Assembly: GCA_947259675.1 (NCBI GenBank)
Contig: CAMYNE010000113.1
Span: 1 to 7,403, forward strand
Direction of reading: 5' to 3'
DNA from: an uncultured Pirellulaceae bacterium
Lineage (GTDB): Bacteria; Planctomycetota; Planctomycetia; Pirellulales; Pirellulaceae
DNA: 7,403 bases
Position numbers and translations under genes: made by a program. The notes beneath the pieces were generated by a model that was not told where the DNA came from, made no database searches, and saw nothing but the letters and a program-made list of their open reading frames with translations. Each line of letters opens with the position of its first letter. Position 1 is the first letter of the stretch. This document shows positions 1 through 4,487 of this stretch, piece by piece.

Positions 1-906
1 GGCCTTTATCTGGCTCGATCGCCAGGTGAAGTTGCTGCACTCAACGGAATCGTGGATGAATGGCGCGACTATGAAATCGAGATTGGCGAGATCTCCCATA
101 ACGAGCTATTTCGTCGTGTAAGGCCCTGTGCGAATTTGCCCGCAGAAACGATGCCCAAGCGGGTGTTTTGGACTCCCGACGAGGCTCAGGTTGAGAATCC
201 GGCGCATCTCAAATCACTGCAAAAGGGTTGTCGGAATCTTGGTGTTGAATTTGTTGTCGAGGCTCGATTGGTAACGATCGCTTCCACGGGGACCAAGATT
301 CGGACCGTCACAGCAGGCGAGCACAAGATCGAAGGGCGGAATTTTTGTTTTTGCGCAGGAGCCTGGACGCAGGAATTGCTAGCATCACAGAATATTTTAT
401 TGCCAATGGTGCCTGTACGGGGCCAGATGTTGCTGTACAAGCTTGAAAAGCAGCTTTTTGAACCCATCATCTACGAAGGTTCCCGATACATTGTACCGCG
501 GCGTGATGGGCATGTCCTTGTCGGGGCAACGATTGAAGAAGTCGGGTTCGATAAAACCACAACCGAGCCTGCGATCGAAGAACTCAAATGTTTCGCAAAT
601 AGCCTAATTCCGGAGCTTTGTCAGCGGACGTTTGTGAAAGCATGGGCCGGCCTTCGACCCGGCACCTATGATGGTTTCCCGTATATGGGGAGGTTGGCAG
701 AACTGGAGAACGGTTTTGTATCAACAGGCCATTTTAAGTCCGGGCTTCATTTGCCGTTGATATTGTCCTGGCTTATGAAACACGCCCATTTCAAGTTTCC
801 CTTGTCGAAATTGAGCAATGGCGTGAAACAGTTTATCATTCGATTTGATTTGAAGATGATTTTGGCTGTTTTGAGTGTCTTGAATGCCGAAACCAAACGG
901 AGTTGA
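1..906 (+). CDS. thiO: FAD-dependent glycine oxidase ThiO-like (5'-truncated by window edge; C-terminus possibly frameshifted)
   Basis: The frame is open from base 1, so the N-terminal FAD-binding half lies outside the window; the GTG at 52 is probably an internal Val codon, not a start. ThiO-type enzymes oxidise glycine to iminoacetate (glyoxylate imine) with release of H2O2 and feed thiazole synthesis for thiamine in the cytoplasm. Family-like segments seen in order are TPDEAQVENPAHLKSL (172-219), the FAD-contact CAGAWT (352-369), PVRGQM (412-429), a strand with VPRRDGHVLVGATIEEVGFD (about 493-552), the AGLRPGTxDGxPYMGR block (646-693) and GHFKSGLHL (727-753). After GLHL the expected S-x-x-TA helix is missing and the frame reads a 50-residue hydrophobic/basic tail that I do not recognise, ending at 906; a more family-like tail lies in frame 3 (see 750-848). 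The related DadA/SoxB amine oxidases are an alternative, but the DEAQV and RPGTxDG blocks favour ThiO. Membership in the family is fairly certain; the exact substrate is not. Confidence 0.75.
   Translation, partial: GLYLARSPGEVAALNGIVDEWRDYEIEIGEISHNELFRRVRPCANLPAETMPKRVFWTPDEAQVENPAHLKSLQKGCRNLGVEFVVEARLVTIASTGTKIRTVTAGEHKIEGRNFCFCAGAWTQELLASQNILLPMVPVRGQMLLYKLEKQLFEPIIYEGSRYIVPRRDGHVLVGATIEEVGFDKTTTEPAIEELKCFANSLIPELCQRTFVKAWAGLRPGTYDGFPYMGRLAELENGFVSTGHFKSGLHLPLILSWLMKHAHFKFPLSKLSNGVKQFIIRFDLKMILAVLSVLNAETKRS
750..848 (+). other. Out-of-frame remnant of the ThiO C-terminus
   Basis: Frame 3 from 750 reads FAVDIVLAYETRPFQVSLVE (first 20 residues) and then IEQWRETVYHSI before a TGA at 846-848. 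This resembles the end of ThiO proteins as I recall it: a helix starting with TA-V-x-x-x-x-A, a short loop with a Pro, then a hydrophobic stretch closing in an F/W-x-x-R-like motif. The main frame over the same bases gives no such pattern. Joining frame 1 up to GLHL with frame 3 from AVDI would give a normal-length protein that lacks about four residues (the S-x-x-T part), as expected from a deletion of 3n+1 bases near 751-753, for example 13. It would also leave about 60 bp before the next gene, instead of an ORF that ends just before its start codon. The match is from memory of the family, not an alignment. Confidence 0.4.
899..902 (+). promoter_or_regulatory. Shine-Dalgarno GGAG fixing the start of the winged-helix gene
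   Basis: GGAG ends six bases before the ATG at 909. This selects that ATG over the in-frame TTG at 903, which lies too close to the GGAG and overlaps the preceding stop codon. It is one of the few clear Shine-Dalgarno sites in the window. Confidence 0.6.
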
Positions 907-908
907 AA

Positions 909-1187
909 ATGGGATCTACAAATAGCAGTGATTGCATTGGGCAGATTGGTGAAGTTGCTGGTCAAGTTTGGAGGGCTTTGGCCGAAGTTGAATCGACATC
1001 GATCACAAAACTGACTCGTTCGATTGACGCTCCTCGCGATACCGTTGTCCAAGCCGTAGGCTGGCTCGCCCGTGAAGGAAAGCTTGAAATAACTGAGGCC
1101 GCGCGAGGCCGATCGATTTCGCTGACCGAGCGTGAGCGGCATCTGGCCAATACGACTCACTCGACCCTTCATGTCGAAGCTGCATAA
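909..1187 (+). CDS. Small winged helix-turn-helix protein (DUF2582-like)
   Basis: A 92-residue soluble protein. Residues about 10-75 match my memory of the DUF2582 winged-helix family: IGQIGEVAGQVWRALAE (helix 1), SITKLTRSIDAP (helix 2), RDTVVQAVGWLAREGKL (recognition helix with the typical GWLAREGK signature), then a beta-wing ITEAARGRSISLTERE. Members of the family are short stand-alone proteins with a predicted nucleic-acid-binding fold and no established function; a DNA-binding regulatory role is an inference. There is no signal peptide or membrane segment. The last 15 residues are polar. The gene starts just after the thiO-like gene (3 bases after its nominal stop), so the two could be co-transcribed, but nothing shows it regulates that gene. 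It ends 21 bp from the convergent glycosyltransferase gene, and no hairpin terminator fits in the gap. Confidence 0.72.
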   Translation: MGSTNSSDCIGQIGEVAGQVWRALAEVESTSITKLTRSIDAPRDTVVQAVGWLAREGKLEITEAARGRSISLTERERHLANTTHSTLHVEAA

Positions 1188-1208
1188 TCTGAAGGATGTG
1201 CAGAGAGC

Positions 1209-2897
1209 TCATTGAATTGTCACGAGAACTAGAATTACATCACTATCGGGCGACGAAAACTCGTCTATCTTGATTTTGCTTTCCACGGCGCTTGCAAATG
1301 AGGCAACGATTTGGTTCGCATGGTTTCTCGTTGCCCGAATCAATAACCATGCACCTCGTTGTCCTCTCGCCAACTTCAGGTGCGATTCAGAAAAAGGCTT
1401 TTCCGCCAATGACGGCATCGCGAATATCTGACGGTCAGTCTCTTCAACCTTGTACAGGCCACGCACAGGAAAAAGCAGATAATCTTGAAGCTCTAGATCG
1501 AGATTGGTGTGGGAATCTACATCTTCAAGAATGTTGGCGAACTGAAACACCGGCAACTGACAATCCTCAATCCGCTGATTGATCTGTGCAATTGACTCTT
1601 GCCAGTTTTCATGACGAAAACGAGGCAATTTACCATTGGCAAAGACTTGTTGTGCAATAGGATTTTGCCAAACTAGCAAACCAAGGATTAGCACCGTGAA
1701 CAAGAATCGTTCTGTCTTTGTTTGAAACCGGCCAATTACAACCCCGACAAACAAGATCATGGCGACCATGCCCACGACGACATACCGAGAGAGTGCTAAC
1801 GGTGCCAGCTGATAATAGTCCGCCGCGATGGCGAACACGGCTGGCCCAATTGCACATGTCGCTAACAAGATCAGCAACGATTTTTGGGAAGGCAAATCGG
1901 CTTTGGGATTCGTTCGCTTAAAAAGCGAGTAAACAATGACTGCTAATAGCGGCAAAAAAATCAGAATCAACCATGATGGTACGTGCTCCACCCATAGCTG
2001 TTCGATGGAAGAGACACTCAACCAGTTGTTTTTGCGTTCCCAGATGTCACTCAAGCTTGAAAATGCCGGCAAGGCCAATACGCCCCCGGCTAGAACGACT
2101 GGAATCAGGCGAAGAGACACGGCCGTCCACCTGACTCTAGCCAAACTCGATGCCGCGCCCGATTGGGTAGCGACTAACTTCAAGACGAGTCCCGTTAAAA
2201 GATTTGCGATCACAAATGTTGCTTCGGCCAGAAAAAGCAGGATGGATGTGTAGTGCACGTAAAAAAGTAGCGCAGAAATAACAATCAAGCTGGCCGTGAT
2301 GAAAATCGAAAACTGGCGGCGTTCATCAATTTCCGATTGCCAATATTTCCAAAATACCAAAATCTGAAATAAGCCCAGGATTTGAACCAGCGCGTAGGGT
2401 CTAGCCTCCGTCGCATAAAAAACCATGATTGGATCGATGGCCAGGATGGAAGACACTGCGATGACGGCCAGCGAGCTTCGCGTCCAACTCCACGTGCTCC
2501 ATGCACAAGCGATGAACAAAAGCAGACCTGTTAGCATTGAAAGGAGTCGAAGGCTGAACTCACTCATGCCAATCATTTTGACGATCAGCCAAATCAGCCA
2601 GAAATAAAGCGGCGATTGATTGCCGATCGTGGCCCGAGGAGCAACCTGCCAGAAACTTCCGTCGACGACCCAAGAGCTATGCAGTTCGTCGACCCAGAGC
2701 GATTCGCCAGTGACGGCGAACCGGATGATTGCGGCGACAACAAACGCAACCAGCGCATATGCCCAGCAGATCGTAGGAAGGAGTCTGTCCTTCGTCAAGA
2801 AACCGCGTGTTGCGCCGCTTGGTATGGCGAGGGTTTCAGTATCTTCAGACAGCGCCTGTGGAGAAGTTTTCGGCAACGACAAGCCTTTTGATCCCAA
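1209..2897 (-). CDS. Multi-pass GT-C family glycosyltransferase (PMT_2/ArnT-like)
   Basis: A protein of up to 562 residues with about 11 hydrophobic segments, roughly at residues 42-62, 95-112, 117-137, 142-161, 167-184, 197-232, 262-280, 308-326, 340-359, 371-390 and 397-411, followed by a soluble C-terminal domain of about 150 residues. GT-C enzymes transfer sugars from polyprenyl-phosphate donors on the outer face of the membrane. Family marks are the acidic WVDE (68-71; D70, E71) in the first outer loop after TM1, NQSPLYFW (93-100) before TM2, an ARPYAL motif (165-170) and SRYVVV (370-375) before a late TM. The start is uncertain: there is no ATG near the N-terminus (the first in-frame one is at about residue 108). 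TTG at 2897 gives the longest frame and a 53-nt overlap with the upstream gene; TTG at 2882, 2876 or 2798 and CTG at 2852 are alternatives. The overlap suggests coupled translation and joint function with the CpsD-like protein in surface polysaccharide or glycoprotein synthesis. The acceptor and sugar cannot be told from sequence. Confidence 0.8.
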   Translation of the reverse strand: MGSKGLSLPKTSPQALSEDTETLAIPSGATRGFLTKDRLLPTICWAYALVAFVVAAIIRFAVTGESLWVDELHSSWVVDGSFWQVAPRATIGNQSPLYFWLIWLIVKMIGMSEFSLRLLSMLTGLLLFIACAWSTWSWTRSSLAVIAVSSILAIDPIMVFYATEARPYALVQILGLFQILVFWKYWQSEIDERRQFSIFITASLIVISALLFYVHYTSILLFLAEATFVIANLLTGLVLKLVATQSGAASSLARVRWTAVSLRLIPVVLAGGVLALPAFSSLSDIWERKNNWLSVSSIEQLWVEHVPSWLILIFLPLLAVIVYSLFKRTNPKADLPSQKSLLILLATCAIGPAVFAIAADYYQLAPLALSRYVVVGMVAMILFVGVVIGRFQTKTERFLFTVLILGLLVWQNPIAQQVFANGKLPRFRHENWQESIAQINQRIEDCQLPVFQFANILEDVDSHTNLDLELQDYLLFPVRGLYKVEETDRQIFAMPSLAEKPFSESHLKLARGQRGAWLLIRATRNHANQIVASFASAVESKIKIDEFSSPDSDVILVLVTIQ

Positions 2898-4290
2898 ACG
2901 AACTTAGCTCGTTTTGGTTACGAACGAACGTGGAATGATCTGGTACTCGTACATTGTGCACCAGCATTGCCGCATCGACCAGCAGATTGGGGCGACTGAG
3001 TTCGCGCACGAATTGACTGGTCGGGCCGATGTCGATCAAGACAACGTCGAAATTTGATCGGACTTCGTTCACAATTTCACTCAAACAATCGTAAACGAAC
3101 CTTGGCCAAGCCACTCGCGTTGCCATTTTTTGGACTGGCATTACGCATATGCCAGTCGAGACCGAACGAATGATCGAACTGCACGCTGTGCTATTTCCTT
3201 TGACCGTGTCGAGCCAATTGAGTTCGGTTGGAATGCCAAGCCTACTTGTCAAATCAGGCTTGGAGAGATCTGCGTCAATTAACAAAACGCTCTTTTGTCG
3301 CGCTGCCAGAATTTTTGACAGATACATGGCAATCGTCGTTGTTCCGGGTCCTCTTCCAGAACCGACAACGGCCAATCGCTGCTCAGATGAACCTAGAACC
3401 TGCATGGCTGCGTCGGCAAGAATCCCAGCTGCCTGGGTTTCGGCTCGTCCCAGGTTGTCGACAATTGCAGGCCACGTGAAATCGGCAACCTCCCATGAAA
3501 CGACGGACACGGGGACGTGAGCCGAAGGAACTTGATGTGACTTTGCGAACTCGGGAGTTACGACTTTTATTGTTGCTGGCGGAGCGACGTGCGGAGTCGT
3601 CGGAAGCACTGAGTGCGCCTGCGGTCGCTCGATTCTGGAGGGTTTCACGACGATGGTTTTTTGGGTGCTGGCGCGACGGTTTCGACGACCTTTTGGCTTG
3701 ACCAACGATTGCGTCGAGTGGGCTTCGTCGATTCGTGTCAATCGACCGAGATCAAGGATCGAGTTGTCGACCGGAATTGACATGTCGACCGTGTCTCCAG
3801 CCGACCGGATTTCTTTGAGATTTACCGGCCCTACATCGGTTGTTTGTGTCTTGCTGGCTAACAAACGTGGGTCAGTCGTCGCTAGAATGCTCGGATCAGC
3901 ATAAGCAGGGTTGTCTGGACGCGATGTCGCGATGACTTGAGGTGATGCGAGTTGAGTCAGGTTTGTCTTCGAAACTCGGGCAATTTCCGACGAAGGGCTG
4001 TTCACATGACTGGATAGCCATTCGGTATAACTTCGGAATTTCTCGGCTCGCAGATGGGCCCGCGGCTGCGAGTCATGGCCCGAGTCTATTCTCAGGTTTT
4101 TGTTACCGTACTTCTCTTCGAGACGAACAACAACGCTGGCGGAATCCTGTGCATTAGGAACCGATAACGCGGTCAAAACGTTGCCTTGGGTTCCGGTGAT
4201 TCCGGACGTTTGAACAACTATACTTGAATTCATGGACGCAACCTGTTTTTTCGTGAGAAGATAGGCCTTATTCATTGAATCGGTTCGCAT
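2845..4290 (-). CDS. CpsD/BY-kinase-like P-loop ATPase with long N-terminal extension and aberrant Walker A
   Basis: A 481-residue protein. Residues 1-260 are low-complexity, rich in Ser, Thr, Pro, Ala and Val with a basic patch KPKGRRNRR (198-206), and look disordered. Residues about 285-475 match the MinD/ParA-type fold of CpsD/CapB proteins, which work with a Wzz-like partner in capsule and exopolysaccharide export: a Walker A-position loop GSGRGPGTTT (310-319), Walker A' VLLIDADLSKPDL (335-347), LGIP...NWLDTVKG (351-365), and Walker B VVLIDIGP (416-423). The P-loop has Thr where the catalytic Lys of G-K-[ST] is expected, and no Tyr cluster ends the protein as it does in true BY-kinases, so autokinase activity is doubtful. 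No membrane segment is seen. ATG 4290 is the longest start, with no Shine-Dalgarno; ATG at 4275 or 4233 is possible. The gene overlaps the glycosyltransferase gene by up to 53 nt. Alternative reading: a MinD-like regulator or a nucleotide-binding scaffold. The fold is likely; the activity is unknown. Confidence 0.72.
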   Translation of the reverse strand: MRTDSMNKAYLLTKKQVASMNSSIVVQTSGITGTQGNVLTALSVPNAQDSASVVVRLEEKYGNKNLRIDSGHDSQPRAHLRAEKFRSYTEWLSSHVNSPSSEIARVSKTNLTQLASPQVIATSRPDNPAYADPSILATTDPRLLASKTQTTDVGPVNLKEIRSAGDTVDMSIPVDNSILDLGRLTRIDEAHSTQSLVKPKGRRNRRASTQKTIVVKPSRIERPQAHSVLPTTPHVAPPATIKVVTPEFAKSHQVPSAHVPVSVVSWEVADFTWPAIVDNLGRAETQAAGILADAAMQVLGSSEQRLAVVGSGRGPGTTTIAMYLSKILAARQKSVLLIDADLSKPDLTSRLGIPTELNWLDTVKGNSTACSSIIRSVSTGICVMPVQKMATRVAWPRFVYDCLSEIVNEVRSNFDVVLIDIGPTSQFVRELSRPNLLVDAAMLVHNVRVPDHSTFVRNQNELSSFGIKRLVVAENFSTGAV

Positions 4291-4310
4291 TGTGGCGTTC
4301 TTGAGTGCGG

Positions 4311-4340
4311 GATAAAGTAGAAAGTTAATTCTGGTGTCAA
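4311..4340 (-). promoter_or_regulatory. Candidate sigma70-like promoter for the minus-strand pair
   Basis: Read on the minus strand, a perfect TTGACA (4335-4340) is followed after 17-18 bases by CTTTAT or TTTATC (4311-4317), a weak -10 with about 3 of 6 consensus bases. Transcription would start near 4304 and give a leader of roughly 15 bases before ATG 4290. The -35 box is strong and the -10 poor, so confidence is limited. No equally good promoter was found for metH on the plus strand; TATTCT at 4414-4419 is a possible -10 without a convincing -35. Confidence 0.35.
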
Positions 4341-4371
4341 AGGCGACTTATTCGTTAAGGTTTAACTTTCT
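4319..4371. repeat. Perfect 10-bp inverted repeat in the divergent intergenic region
   Basis: AGAAAGTTAA (4319-4328) and TTAACTTTCT (4362-4371) are exact reverse complements separated by 33 bases. The inner part can form a small extra stem (CTTA/TAAG around 4347-4359). The left arm lies in the spacer of the candidate minus-strand promoter, and the right arm lies 117 bases before the metH ATG. It could be a pair of operator half-sites with DNA looping, or a stem in the metH leader RNA. It is not placed as a terminator, since both flanking genes point away from it. Confidence 0.5.
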
Positions 4372-4487
4372 CGGGAGCGCTGCAGCTAGTGTTTTCGTTG
4401 TTTTTCGCGACGATATTCTGAGTCCACACGTTTCATTTCGAGCTTTAGAATCAAGTGTCGGTTGCTAACGAAATCAATACGCAAGAG

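Noticed and set aside
747..1172. 141-codon minus-strand open frame
   Set aside because: It lies across the thiO-like 3' end and the winged-helix gene, resembles no family I know, and the plus-strand winged-helix reading is much better supported.
1188..1208. Terminator between the convergent winged-helix and glycosyltransferase genes
   Set aside because: The 21-bp gap contains no stem with a T-run, and none was found overlapping the gene ends.
2616..2907. Two plus-strand open frames of 91 and 95 codons
   Set aside because: They are shadows of the glycosyltransferase N-terminus and have no membrane, signal or domain features of their own.
4291..4487. Cobalamin (B12) or SAM-I riboswitch upstream of metH
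   Set aside because: The conserved B12-box and the SAM-I core are not seen, and the leader is short for a B12 riboswitch.
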